The notes under the pieces were generated by a model. It searched no databases, was not told the origin of the DNA, and was given only the letters and a program-made list of their open reading frames with translations. From Prevotella sp. (GTDB lineage Bacteria; Bacteroidota; Bacteroidia; Bacteroidales; Bacteroidaceae): a stretch of DNA of 51,708 nucleotides. Shown here one piece after another: positions 9,814 to 17,187 of this stretch. The stretch covers positions 1-51,708 of the forward strand of contig JAFVEE010000129.1 in assembly GCA_017478085.1 (NCBI GenBank), in the 5' to 3' direction. The first letter of the stretch is position 1. Every line of letters starts with the position of its first letter. The position numbers were made by a program, and so were the translations under genes.

Positions 9814-10415
9814 AGAAAGTATATTTGCTATTGACAGTCATGCTGCTTGCCCTGTCAGGCAGCGCCAGTGCTCAGACAGCAAAGGAGGTACTCGACAAGT
9901 GTGCCGCCGTGGTGAGCGACAAGAATGGCGTCACGGCATCGTTCTCGATGCAGAGCGCCCAGTACAAGAGCGTAAGCGGTACCATTGCCGTGAAGGGGCA
10001 GAAGTTCCGTGCACATACCGATATGGCCACGATGTGGTTCGACGGCAAGACGCAGTGGACCTACCTGAAGAAGAACGACGAGGTGAGCGTGACTAACCCC
10101 ACCGAGGCCCAGCTGCAGGCTCTGAATCCCTACAACTTTATTAATATGTACAAGAAGGGGTTCAAGTACACCATGACCACCACGACGGGCGGCTACAAGG
10201 TGCACCTCACGGCCACCGACCCTAAGCGCAAGGTGCAGGAAATGTTCATCAACGTAAGCAAGGGCAGCTACGTACCCACCGAGGTGAAGCTGCTGCAGGA
10301 CTCGAAGTGGACCACCTTTACCATCAGCAACCTGAAGAAGGCCGCACTGGCCGATGCTGAGTTCAAGTTTAACTCGAAAGACTTCCCCTCGGCCGAAGTC
10401 ATTGACCTGCGATAG
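9810..10415 (+). CDS. lolA: LolA-like outer-membrane lipoprotein carrier protein
   Basis: A 201-residue periplasmic chaperone predicted to ferry lipoproteins from the inner to the outer membrane. A signal peptide (MKKVYLLLTVMLLALSGSAS) is followed by the LolA half-barrel: AKEVLDKCAAVVSDKNGV, FDGKTQWTYLKKNDEVSVTNPT and a C-terminal lipid-binding strand set. The ftsK-lolA arrangement with overlapping ATGA recurs in Bacteroidetes and supports the call. As in most of the phylum, no LolB-like gene is adjacent. The abundant lipoproteins encoded in this window (SusD, TamL-like, others) would be its clients. Confidence 0.92.
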   Translation: MKKVYLLLTVMLLALSGSASAQTAKEVLDKCAAVVSDKNGVTASFSMQSAQYKSVSGTIAVKGQKFRAHTDMATMWFDGKTQWTYLKKNDEVSVTNPTEAQLQALNPYNFINMYKKGFKYTMTTTTGGYKVHLTATDPKRKVQEMFINVSKGSYVPTEVKLLQDSKWTTFTISNLKKAALADAEFKFNSKDFPSAEVIDLR

Positions 10416-10417
10416 CC

Positions 10418-11914
10418 ATGCTGAGCCGACTGCAACTATTCCGTATCATCCGCCGCAACAACAAGCTGGGCTACCGCCGTTCGCCTGCCTTCGAGCAGAG
10501 CATGGTGGCCAAGGTGCTTATGGTGCTGGGTGCCGTGTTCTTCGTGTTCTACCTGATAGGCTACGGCGTGATGTTTGCCTCGATAGCCACAGGCGAGGAC
10601 GAGCCTACCATGATCTACGGGCTGATGCCCCTGATGCTGGTCATAGACTTCGGACTGCGCTTTATGGTGCAGCAGACACCCGCTATGCTCATGAAGCCCT
10701 ATATGCTGCTGCCTCTGCCGCGCAACAGCGTCATCGACCACTTCCTTGTGTCGTCGGTCATCAGCACCTACAACTGGCTGTGGCTGGCCTTCTTCCTGCC
10801 CTACATCGTGATTGTGCTGGCTGGCGGCTGCGGCTGGTGGCTGGCCCTGTCGCTGCTGGTGTGCGGCATGCTGCTCATCATGATCAATAGTCAGTTCTAC
10901 CTGATGGTGCGCACGCTCGTGGCCCGCAATGTGCTGTGGTGGGCGCTGCCCATCGTGGTCTATGGCGGCTACTGGGCTCTGCTGCTGGTCGACAAGAAGG
11001 GCAAGGCCTTCGAGGCTGCCGCCGATGGTCTGACCGACTTTGGCGTCACGCCCTGGCTGCCCCTGGTCTGCGTGGGCTTGATGGCAATTCTCTTCTGGGC
11101 CAACCGCAAGATGCAGTTTGCCTTTGTCTATGAGGAGATTTCGAAGCAGGAGAAGAAGGAGGCCAACCTGAAGAGCGTGTGGCAGTTCAGGTTCCTGGAG
11201 CGCTTCGGCGAGGTGGGCGAGTACCTGAAGCTGGAACTGAAGAGCATCCTGCGCAACAAAGCCATCCGCTCAAGGGTCATTATGAGTCTCTCGCTCATCG
11301 TCGTACTCTCGTCCCTCATTGCCTATACACCCATCTACGACGGGGCTATGATGCTCAGCTTCTGGTGCTACTACTGCTTCGGCCTCTATGGCATGACCAC
11401 GCTGGTCAAGGTGATGGGGCCCGAGGGCAACTATATCGACCTGCTGATGGTGCACCGCGAGAATATCCTGTCGCTGCTGCGCGCCAAGTACTACTTCCAT
11501 TGCGTCATACTCGTGGTGCCCTTCCTGGTCATGCTGCCCGCCGTGGCCGAGGGCAAGTTCTCTATGCTTATGATGGTGGCCTACATGCTGCTGTGCTCGG
11601 GGCTGCTGTACTTCCTGCTCTTCCAGCTGGCCGTCTACAACAAGCAGACGCTGCCCCTGAACCAGAAAATAACGGGAAAGAACAACGTGGAGAACGGTCT
11701 GCAGCTGGCACTGGAGCTGGTGGGCATGCTGGCCCCCATTGCCCTGGTGGCCATACTGATGCTCATCTTTGGCGAGACCGTGGCCTACGTCATCGTGGCC
11801 TGCGTGGGCCTGGTGTTCACACTGCTGCACCCCCTGTGGCTGCGCAATGTCTATCAGCGAATGATGGCCCGCAAATACGAGAACCTGGAGGGCTTCCACT
11901 CTACCAGGGAATAA
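10418..11914 (+). CDS. DUF5687-family multi-span membrane protein (ABC permease-like)
   Basis: A 498-residue polytopic inner-membrane protein with about twelve hydrophobic segments and a cytoplasmic basic loop around residues 230-290 (EEISKQEKKEANLKSVWQF...LKSILRNKAIRSRV). The pattern matches the Bacteroidetes DUF5687 family, which is usually considered the permease half of an ABC exporter. Families of this type normally sit beside an ATP-binding subunit; none is present here, so a partner must be elsewhere or the protein works alone. It starts 2 bp after lolA and so is probably part of the ftsK-lolA unit. The function is not known. Confidence 0.8.
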   Translation: MLSRLQLFRIIRRNNKLGYRRSPAFEQSMVAKVLMVLGAVFFVFYLIGYGVMFASIATGEDEPTMIYGLMPLMLVIDFGLRFMVQQTPAMLMKPYMLLPLPRNSVIDHFLVSSVISTYNWLWLAFFLPYIVIVLAGGCGWWLALSLLVCGMLLIMINSQFYLMVRTLVARNVLWWALPIVVYGGYWALLLVDKKGKAFEAAADGLTDFGVTPWLPLVCVGLMAILFWANRKMQFAFVYEEISKQEKKEANLKSVWQFRFLERFGEVGEYLKLELKSILRNKAIRSRVIMSLSLIVVLSSLIAYTPIYDGAMMLSFWCYYCFGLYGMTTLVKVMGPEGNYIDLLMVHRENILSLLRAKYYFHCVILVVPFLVMLPAVAEGKFSMLMMVAYMLLCSGLLYFLLFQLAVYNKQTLPLNQKITGKNNVENGLQLALELVGMLAPIALVAILMLIFGETVAYVIVACVGLVFTLLHPLWLRNVYQRMMARKYENLEGFHSTRE

Positions 11915-11941
11915 GAAGAAATTACACTACACACGCACAAT

Positions 11942-14131
11942 ATGAAGAACAAACTACTACTGCTTGCCGTGACGACACTGGCCGCCGTGTTTGCGGCTGG
12001 CGCACAGGTGCCTTTTGTAAAAGGTAAGGTCATCGACAAGACGCTCACCGAGATGAGCCTGCAGGGCGACAGCGTCAGCATGGCGTTCTCGGCAGAACAG
12101 CATGAGAGGGCCGCCAAGGCCGATGTGCTCGTGGCCTTCGGCCAGACGAAAGTGCTGGAGAGCAAGGGATGGCTCGAGTCGGCCTACGCCAAGTTTTCCC
12201 TCTACCCCGGTGCCTCGGGCTATAACGTCTACGTGAAGGGCGGCAGCCATACCGACTATACGAAGATTGACGCCCAGCTGGTGCGCAACTACGGCAGCTA
12301 TGGCCGGGCCGACGTGCTGGGACTGTCTGCCGGGGCTGATTACCAGCTGAAGATTGTTCCCACCGATGCCGAGGGCACCGAGATAGCTTCGGCAGCTGTT
12401 GTGACTGAGAAAATGAACGTAAGTGCCTACGATCGTCAGGGCTTTGCCCACTTTAATTATAATAGTGGTGTGGGCGCCTACAACAACGACGGCACGCTGA
12501 AGCAGGGGGCTGTGGTGGTCTATGTGACCGCCCAGACGGCCAAGACCGTGACGGCCCGGCTGTCGAGCGGCGAGTTCACCGGTCTGCAGGCCATCCTGTC
12601 GGCCTACGAGAAGGGCAACGTCACCACGCCGCTGGCCGTGCGCATCGTGGGCTGTGTGTCGGCTGCCGATATGGATGCCCTGGGCAGTTCGGCCGAGGGC
12701 ATACAGGTGAAGGGCAAGAACAACAGCACGCCGCTGAACATCACCATCGAGGGTGTGGGCGACGATGCCACGGTGAAGAATATGGGCTTCCTGGTTCGCA
12801 ACGCCCAGAGCGTGGAAGTGCGCAACCTGGGCATCCTCTACTGCATGGACGATGGCCTGTCGTTCGACACCGACAACCTGCACTGCTGGGCCCACCACAT
12901 CGACTTCTTCTATGGCCGCAACAAGGGTGGCGACCAGGCCAAGGGCGACGGCTCGCTCGACGTGAAGAGCGACTCGAAGTACATGACCTTTGCCTACAAT
13001 CACTTCTGGGATAGCGGCAAGACCTCGCTCTGCGGCATGAAGAGCGAGTCGGGCCCCAACTACATTACCTACCACCACAACTGGTTCGACCACAGCGACT
13101 CGCGCCATCCACGTGTCAGGACGATGACCGTCCACGTGTTCAACAACTACTACGACGGCGTGGCCAAGTATGGCGCCGGAGCCACCACGGGCAGCAGTGT
13201 GTTTATGGATCGCAACTACTTCCGCAATACCAACAAGCCCATGATGATCTCTCTGCAGGGCACCGACACCAAGATGGGCACCGACCTGAAGGATGCACCC
13301 ACCTTCTCGGGCGAGGACGGCGGTATGATTAAGAGCTACGGCAATGTCTTTGCCGAGAAATCGTCGAACTTCCGCTATGCCACCTATCAGGACAATGCCG
13401 TGGAGTTCGATGCCTACGAGGTGACCGATCCCGCCACGCCGGTGCCTGCTGAGGTGAAGTCGAAGGCCGGGGCCAACAGCTACAACAACTTCGACACCGA
13501 CCCTCAGCTGATGTACAGCTACCAGGCCGACGATGCCGCCCAGGTGCCCGCCATTGTGACGGGGTGGCTGGGAGCCGGGCGTATGGGCCACGGCGACTTC
13601 CAGTGGTCGTTCAGCAACGCCACCGAGGATGCCAACTATGCTGTGATAGCCGCCCTGAGCACCGCCGTGCAGAACTACCAGTCGTCGCTGGTGGGCATCT
13701 TCGGTCAGGAGAGTGCCCAGCAGGGTGGGGGCGGTGAGCCTGCCGACACGACCACCACAAAGCCCGATACGCCTGTGGTCGAGGGTACCATCCTGTGCAC
13801 CTTCGACAAGAGCGGCACGCCCAGTAGCTCGTTCTTCACCGTGAGTGGCAATGGCTCGAACACGAAGGGCACTGCCACCGTCGATGGCCAGACCTACGAC
13901 ACCTGCCTGAAGATGGAGTCTTCGACCAGCGTCAAGTTCACCCTTGCCCAGTCTATGCGCATGACGCTCTATTTTGGTGACACTGAGACGGCCAGCATCA
14001 AGATAGACGGCGAGAAGATTACGGGCACCTCAAGCACCTATGCCACCACGCTGGCAGCCGGGGCTCACGAGCTGACCAAGGACAAGTCGGTAAACCTCTT
14101 TGCCATCAAGCTGGAGCCCGTGGAGCAGTGA
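11942..14131 (+). CDS. Secreted pectate lyase family 1 protein
   Basis: A 729-residue exported PL1-type lyase. Signal peptide MKNKLLLLAVTTLAAVFAAG; an N-terminal beta-sandwich-like region (~35-150); then the parallel beta-helix (~155-560) with the hallmark calcium and catalytic segments: DGSLDVK (~336-342), NHFWDSGKTSLCGMK, YHHNWFDHSDSRHPRVR (~375-392, containing the catalytic-type Arg) and VFNNYYDG. A Thr/Pro linker (~595-615) leads to a C-terminal beta domain (~616-729) that may bind carbohydrate or anchor the protein. Unlike the other lyase in this window it has no recognisable T9SS tail. It begins 27 bp after the DUF5687 gene, so it may be read from that unit. Substrate: pectate, from family membership. 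Confidence 0.9.
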   Translation: MKNKLLLLAVTTLAAVFAAGAQVPFVKGKVIDKTLTEMSLQGDSVSMAFSAEQHERAAKADVLVAFGQTKVLESKGWLESAYAKFSLYPGASGYNVYVKGGSHTDYTKIDAQLVRNYGSYGRADVLGLSAGADYQLKIVPTDAEGTEIASAAVVTEKMNVSAYDRQGFAHFNYNSGVGAYNNDGTLKQGAVVVYVTAQTAKTVTARLSSGEFTGLQAILSAYEKGNVTTPLAVRIVGCVSAADMDALGSSAEGIQVKGKNNSTPLNITIEGVGDDATVKNMGFLVRNAQSVEVRNLGILYCMDDGLSFDTDNLHCWAHHIDFFYGRNKGGDQAKGDGSLDVKSDSKYMTFAYNHFWDSGKTSLCGMKSESGPNYITYHHNWFDHSDSRHPRVRTMTVHVFNNYYDGVAKYGAGATTGSSVFMDRNYFRNTNKPMMISLQGTDTKMGTDLKDAPTFSGEDGGMIKSYGNVFAEKSSNFRYATYQDNAVEFDAYEVTDPATPVPAEVKSKAGANSYNNFDTDPQLMYSYQADDAAQVPAIVTGWLGAGRMGHGDFQWSFSNATEDANYAVIAALSTAVQNYQSSLVGIFGQESAQQGGGGEPADTTTTKPDTPVVEGTILCTFDKSGTPSSSFFTVSGNGSNTKGTATVDGQTYDTCLKMESSTSVKFTLAQSMRMTLYFGDTETASIKIDGEKITGTSSTYATTLAAGAHELTKDKSVNLFAIKLEPVEQ

Positions 14132-14178
14132 CCACTCTTTTTCCCCTCATGTGTAACCCATCATCATCGTATCAACGT

Positions 14179-14268
14179 ATGGACAATTGGCTCGACATAG
14201 CAGCAGTCGTAATTCTGGTCATCGCCGGTGTGCTTATCTACCGCAGCAAGGCCAAGAGTGGCAAGTAG
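14179..14268 (+). CDS. 29-residue single-span membrane peptide
   Basis: A short ORF begins 47 bp after the pectate lyase stop and encodes MDNWLDIAAVVI... then a hydrophobic helix (VVILVIAGVLIYR) and a basic tail ending KAKSGK. One transmembrane helix of about 17 residues with a positive C-terminus predicts an N-out or tail-anchored inner-membrane peptide. There is no strong Shine-Dalgarno sequence, which is common in this phylum. It has ordinary codon use and lies just before the promoter of the oxidoreductase operon. I do not recognise a family; it could be a chance ORF. Confidence 0.45.
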   Translation: MDNWLDIAAVVILVIAGVLIYRSKAKSGK

Positions 14269-14290
14269 GCTAACATTTTTGCCGTTTTGT

Positions 14291-14321
14291 TTTGCCAATT
14301 CGGCAATAATTGCTAACTTTG
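14291..14321 (+). promoter_or_regulatory. Promoter of the 2-oxoacid:ferredoxin oxidoreductase operon with overlapping palindrome
   Basis: TTTG at 14291-14294, a 19-bp spacer and TAACTTTG at 14314-14321 fit the Bacteroidetes -33/-7 consensus very well. The spacer contains the inverted repeat TTGCC-AATTC-GGCAA (14292-14306), placed where a repressor or redox regulator could block sigma-factor binding. Start codon of the first gene is 40 bp downstream. Confidence 0.75.
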
Positions 14322-14361
14322 CCCTCCAATAAAGGAATCTTATACAAAACAAACAAATACT

Positions 14362-14592
14362 ATGGCAAAAATGAAAGGCGCCATCGTCATCGACACCACC
14401 CGCTGCAAGGGATGCGTGCTCTGCGTGCAGGCTTGTCCGCAGAACGTCATCGAGCTGGCGGGGAAGGTCAATGTGCATGGCTATCCCTATGTTGAGGCCG
14501 TGCGGCAGGAAGCCTGCATCGGCTGTGCGTCGTGCGGCATCGTCTGCCCCGACGGGTGTATAACGGTTTATCGTAAACGAGTGGAGGCATAA
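14362..14592 (+). CDS. 4Fe-4S ferredoxin-type subunit of 2-oxoacid:ferredoxin oxidoreductase (KorD-like)
   Basis: A 76-residue cytoplasmic ferredoxin-like protein with two CxxCxxCxxxC clusters (CKGCVLCVQACP at ~14-25 and CIGCASCGIVCP at ~52-63). It would pass electrons from the TPP subunit to free ferredoxin. It is the first gene of the operon and ends 3 bp before the vorB start. The start ATG at 14362 is preferred over an out-of-frame upstream ORF because it follows the strong promoter at a normal distance and gives the usual length. Confidence 0.9.
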   Translation: MAKMKGAIVIDTTRCKGCVLCVQACPQNVIELAGKVNVHGYPYVEAVRQEACIGCASCGIVCPDGCITVYRKRVEA

Positions 14593-14595
14593 GCT

Positions 14596-15720
14596 ATGGC
14601 AGAAGAGAAAGAGGTTGTATTGATGAAAGGCAACGAGGCGATAGCCCGTGCTGCCATTCGTTGCGGCGTCGACGGGTACTTTGGATACCCCATCACCCCG
14701 CAGAGTGAAGTAATTGAGACACTGGCCGAGCTGAAGCCCTGGGAGACCACGGGCATGCAGGTGGTGCAGGCCGAGAGCGAGCTGGCCTCGGTGTATATGC
14801 TCTATGGAGCCGCCGGTGCCGGCAAGAAGGCCATGACCTCGTCGTCGAGTCCCGGCGTGGCGCTGATGCAGGAGGGCATCACCTACCTGGCTGGTGCCGA
14901 GCTGCCTGCACTCATCGTCAACGTGCAGCGTGGCGGCCCCGGCCTGGGCACCATTCAGCCCTCGCAGGGCGACTATTTCCAGGCTACCCGTGGCGGTGGC
15001 AATGGCGACTACAACGTGATTGTGCTGGCCCCTGCCTCGGTGCAGGAGATGGCCGACTTCGTAGACCTGGCTTTCGAGCTGGCCTTCAAGTACCGCAACC
15101 CCGCCATGATTCTCTCTGACGGCGTGATTGGCCAGATGATGGAGAAGGTGGTGCTGCCGCCGTTCAAGCGCCGCCGCACCGACGAGGAGGTGATCGCCCA
15201 GTGCCCCTGGGCCTCGACGGGCAAGACGAAGAACCGTGAGCGCAACGTCATCACCTCGCTCGAGCTGAAGCCCGAGATCATGGAGCAGCGCAACCTGCAC
15301 CTGCAGGAGAAGTATCGCCAGATTCGCGAGAACGAGGTGCGCTACGAGATGCAGCACTGCGACGATGCCGAGTATGTGATCGTGGCCTTCGGCTCTGCCG
15401 CCCGCATCGCCGAGAAGAGCGTCGAGATAGCCCGTGCCGAGGGCATCAAGGTGGGCCTCTTCCGTCCCATCACCCTGTGGCCCTTCCCCACGAAGGAGAT
15501 TGCCCGGGTGGCCCAGGGGAAGAAGGGTGTGCTCGTGGCCGAGATCAACGCCGGCCAGATGGTGCAGGACGTGCGCCTCAGCATCAACGGTGCCGTGCCC
15601 GTAGAGCAGTTCGGCCGCCTGGGTGGCATCGTGCCCGACCCGGAGGAAATCGTGGAAGCATTGAAGAGACTACAAAGCCCCACCCCCGACCCCTCCCGCG
15701 GTGGGGAGGGGAGTAAATAG
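14596..15720 (+). CDS. vorB: 2-oxoacid:ferredoxin oxidoreductase alpha subunit (VorB-like), C-terminus altered by an element
   Basis: A 374-residue subunit of the enzyme that converts a branched-chain or other 2-oxoacid plus CoA to acyl-CoA and reduced ferredoxin. The pyrimidine-binding fold is seen in GVDGYFGYPITPQSEVIE and AGAGKKAMTSSSSPGVALM, followed by VQRGGPGLGT and a C-terminal swivelling domain (VEIARAEGIKVGLFRPITLWPFP). The native protein should end near VEALKRLQ. The last 14 residues (SPTPDPSRGGEGSK) and the stop codon come from the left inverted repeat of the DUF559 element. That tail lies outside the catalytic core, so activity may be kept. The substrate (valine-derived oxoacid or 2-oxoglutarate) cannot be settled by eye. 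Confidence 0.88.
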   Translation: MAEEKEVVLMKGNEAIARAAIRCGVDGYFGYPITPQSEVIETLAELKPWETTGMQVVQAESELASVYMLYGAAGAGKKAMTSSSSPGVALMQEGITYLAGAELPALIVNVQRGGPGLGTIQPSQGDYFQATRGGGNGDYNVIVLAPASVQEMADFVDLAFELAFKYRNPAMILSDGVIGQMMEKVVLPPFKRRRTDEEVIAQCPWASTGKTKNRERNVITSLELKPEIMEQRNLHLQEKYRQIRENEVRYEMQHCDDAEYVIVAFGSAARIAEKSVEIARAEGIKVGLFRPITLWPFPTKEIARVAQGKKGVLVAEINAGQMVQDVRLSINGAVPVEQFGRLGGIVPDPEEIVEALKRLQSPTPDPSRGGEGSK

Positions 15721-16210
15721 TTTTTTCCCTTGTGACTGAAGCGCTTCATTATTTATGGAACGGAGGCATGAGACAGCTGCACCTGATAGGTATGACTTGC
15801 TGAAAGCCTATGCAAGGCATAACAGACACGAGATGACCGAGAGCGAACAGACCCTTTGGGCAGCCTTACGAAAAGAGTTCGGGGGTATAAAGTTTCGCAG
15901 GCAGCACCCAATTGGTGACTATATTGCTGACTTTCTTTGCCTGACGAGGAAACTTGTTATCGAGGTTGATGGCGGTTATCATAACGACCCACAGCAGCGG
16001 ATTGAAGATGTGTGGCGCACAGAGTTCCTGGAAAGCAAAAACTACAGGGTGCTTCGTTTCACGAATGAAGAAGTAAACACCGACACGAGAGGCGTGATAA
16101 GCAGAATTAAAGAAGAACTAATAAAAATCGAAGATAGTTATGAACAATAATCAAACAGCACAAGTATCTACCCCCCTCCCCCCCGCGGGAGGGGCCGGGG
16201 GTGGGGCTTT
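15674..16210. mobile_element. DUF559 element, intact copy, with 38-bp terminal inverted repeats
   Basis: A 537-bp insert lies between the alpha and TPP subunit genes. Left end 15674-15711 begins AAAGCCCCACCCCCGACCCC; the reverse complement of right end 16173-16210 begins AAAGCCCCACCCCCGGCCCC, and the two 38-mers differ at only about two positions. Each end also contains its own internal palindrome. The interior is AT-rich relative to the host genes and carries one ORF, the DUF559 endonuclease. The right end includes an ATG (16140) that starts the downstream host gene. I see no clear target-site duplication. No transposase is present, so the nuclease or a trans-acting factor would have to mobilise it. 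The boundaries are inferred from the repeats and from the second copy at 16953-17187. Confidence 0.8.
15755..16150 (+). CDS. DUF559 endonuclease-domain protein
   Basis: A 131-residue protein of the DUF559 family, which has the Vsr/very-short-patch-like restriction endonuclease fold. Visible features are the N-terminal helix MTESEQTLWAALRKEFGG, the conserved FRRQHPIGDYIADF (acidic residue of the active site) and VIEVDGGYH (E-x-D catalytic motif), then WRTEFLESKNYRVLRFTNEEV. It is probably a metal-dependent DNA nuclease. It sits inside an oxidoreductase operon, flanked by inverted repeats, with AT-richer codons than its neighbours. Its stop codon overlaps the next gene's start as ATGAACAATAA, so ribosomes finishing it could reinitiate on the host TPP subunit gene. 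Its role in moving the element is inference. Confidence 0.85.
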   Translation: MERRHETAAPDRYDLLKAYARHNRHEMTESEQTLWAALRKEFGGIKFRRQHPIGDYIADFLCLTRKLVIEVDGGYHNDPQQRIEDVWRTEFLESKNYRVLRFTNEEVNTDTRGVISRIKEELIKIEDSYEQ

Positions 16211-16997
16211 TGAGGGCTACACCTGTGTTTACAAGAAGCCCTCTTTGCTCAACGACAACAATATGCACTATTGCCCGGGCTGCTCGCACGGCGTGGTGCA
16301 CAAGCTCATTGCCGAGGTGATCGAGGAGATGGGCCTGGAGGAGAAGGCCGTGGGCGTGAGCCCCGTGGGTTGCGCCGTCTTCGCCTACAATTATATAGAC
16401 ATTGACTGGCAGGAGGCTGCCCACGGTCGTGCCCCCGCACTGGCCACGGGCATCAAGCGCTGCTGGCCCGACCGCCTGGTGTTCACCTATCAGGGCGACG
16501 GCGACCTGGCCTGCATAGGCACCTGCGAGACCATACACGCGCTGAACCGTGGCGAGAACATCGTCATCATCTTCGTGAACAATGCCATCTACGGCATGAC
16601 GGGCGGCCAGATGGCTCCCACCACCCTCATTGGCCAGAAGACGGCCACCTGCCCCTATGGCCGCGACCCCAAGCTGCACGGCTACCCGCTGAAGATGGCC
16701 GACATAGCCGCCGGGCTGGAGGGCACGTGCTATGTGACCCGCCAGTCGGTAGAGTCGGTGGCCTCGATCCTGAAGGCCAAGAAGGCACTGAAGAAGGCAT
16801 TCCAGGCCTCGATGGACGGCAAGGGCTCGAGCCTGGTGGAGTTTGTAAGCACCTGTAACAGTGGCTGGAAGCTCTCGCCGGTGAAAGCAAATGAGTGGAT
16901 GAAGGAGAATATGTTCCCCTTCTATCCCAAGGGTGACTTGAAGGATACCATCAGCCCCACCCCCAGCCCCTCCCGCAGTGGGGAGGGGAGTAAATAG
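16140..16997 (+). CDS. 2-oxoacid:ferredoxin oxidoreductase TPP-binding (beta) subunit, both ends altered by elements
   Basis: A 285-residue subunit holding thiamine diphosphate. The family core is clear: VYKKPSLLNDN, MHYCPGCSHGVVHKLIAEV, the TPP motif GDGDLACIG...NN (~120-150), YGMTGGQMAPTT and VEFVSTCNSGWKLSP. The first 23 residues (MNNNQTAQVSTPLPPAGG plus AGGGA) are encoded by the right end of the upstream element, and the last ~14 (SPTPSPSRSGEGSK) by the left end of the second element. I prefer ATG 16140 over internal ATG 16263 because the latter would remove VYKKPSLL, which belongs to the family. The two cysteines of CPGC are kept. It follows DUF559 with an 11-bp overlap. Confidence 0.88.
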   Translation: MNNNQTAQVSTPLPPAGGAGGGAFEGYTCVYKKPSLLNDNNMHYCPGCSHGVVHKLIAEVIEEMGLEEKAVGVSPVGCAVFAYNYIDIDWQEAAHGRAPALATGIKRCWPDRLVFTYQGDGDLACIGTCETIHALNRGENIVIIFVNNAIYGMTGGQMAPTTLIGQKTATCPYGRDPKLHGYPLKMADIAAGLEGTCYVTRQSVESVASILKAKKALKKAFQASMDGKGSSLVEFVSTCNSGWKLSPVKANEWMKENMFPFYPKGDLKDTISPTPSPSRSGEGSK

Positions 16998-17187
16998 TTC
17001 TCCTCCCATGGAACGCAGGCAAAGGGCGTGCGTTTCAGCCATGAAGAAGTAAACACTGGCACGAGCGGTGTGATATATAAATGTCAAAGAAGAACTGATA
17101 ATAATTGAAGATAGTTATGAACAATAATCAAACAGCACAAGTATCTACTCCCCTCCCCCCCGCGGGAGTGGCCGGGGGTGGGGCTTT
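16953..17187. mobile_element. Second, internally deleted copy of the DUF559 element
   Basis: A 235-bp derivative lies between the TPP and gamma subunit genes. Left repeat 16953-16988 and right repeat 17150-17187 match the ends of the intact copy with few changes. The right-hand 40 bp before the repeat (from GAAGATAGTTATGAACAATA on) are identical to the intact copy. The interior keeps only the first ~15 bases and the last ~105 bases of the nuclease gene. As a short non-autonomous element with long inverted repeats it resembles a MITE. Confidence 0.8.
17008..17127 (+). pseudogene. Remnant of a DUF559 gene
   Basis: It starts ATGGAACGCAGGCA, matching the intact gene's ATGGAACGGAGGCA. It then jumps to sequence matching the 3' part (GTTTCAGCCATGAAGAAGTA versus GTTTCACGAATGAAGAAGTA) and ends with the same stop context. 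About 276 bp are missing and the frame hits a stop after 14 codons, so no nuclease is made. The conserved stretch at its end carries the start codon of the next host gene. Confidence 0.85.

Noticed and set aside
16263-16265. Internal ATG as the true start of the TPP subunit
   Set aside because: It would remove VYKKPSLL, which is part of the family core, while the element-borne ATG at 16140 is in frame and is matched by the equivalent start of the gamma subunit.
15674-17187. Composite transposon carrying the TPP subunit gene
   Set aside because: The gene between the two copies is the expected operon member in its normal order, so two independent or locally duplicated insertions are simpler than capture of the gene.
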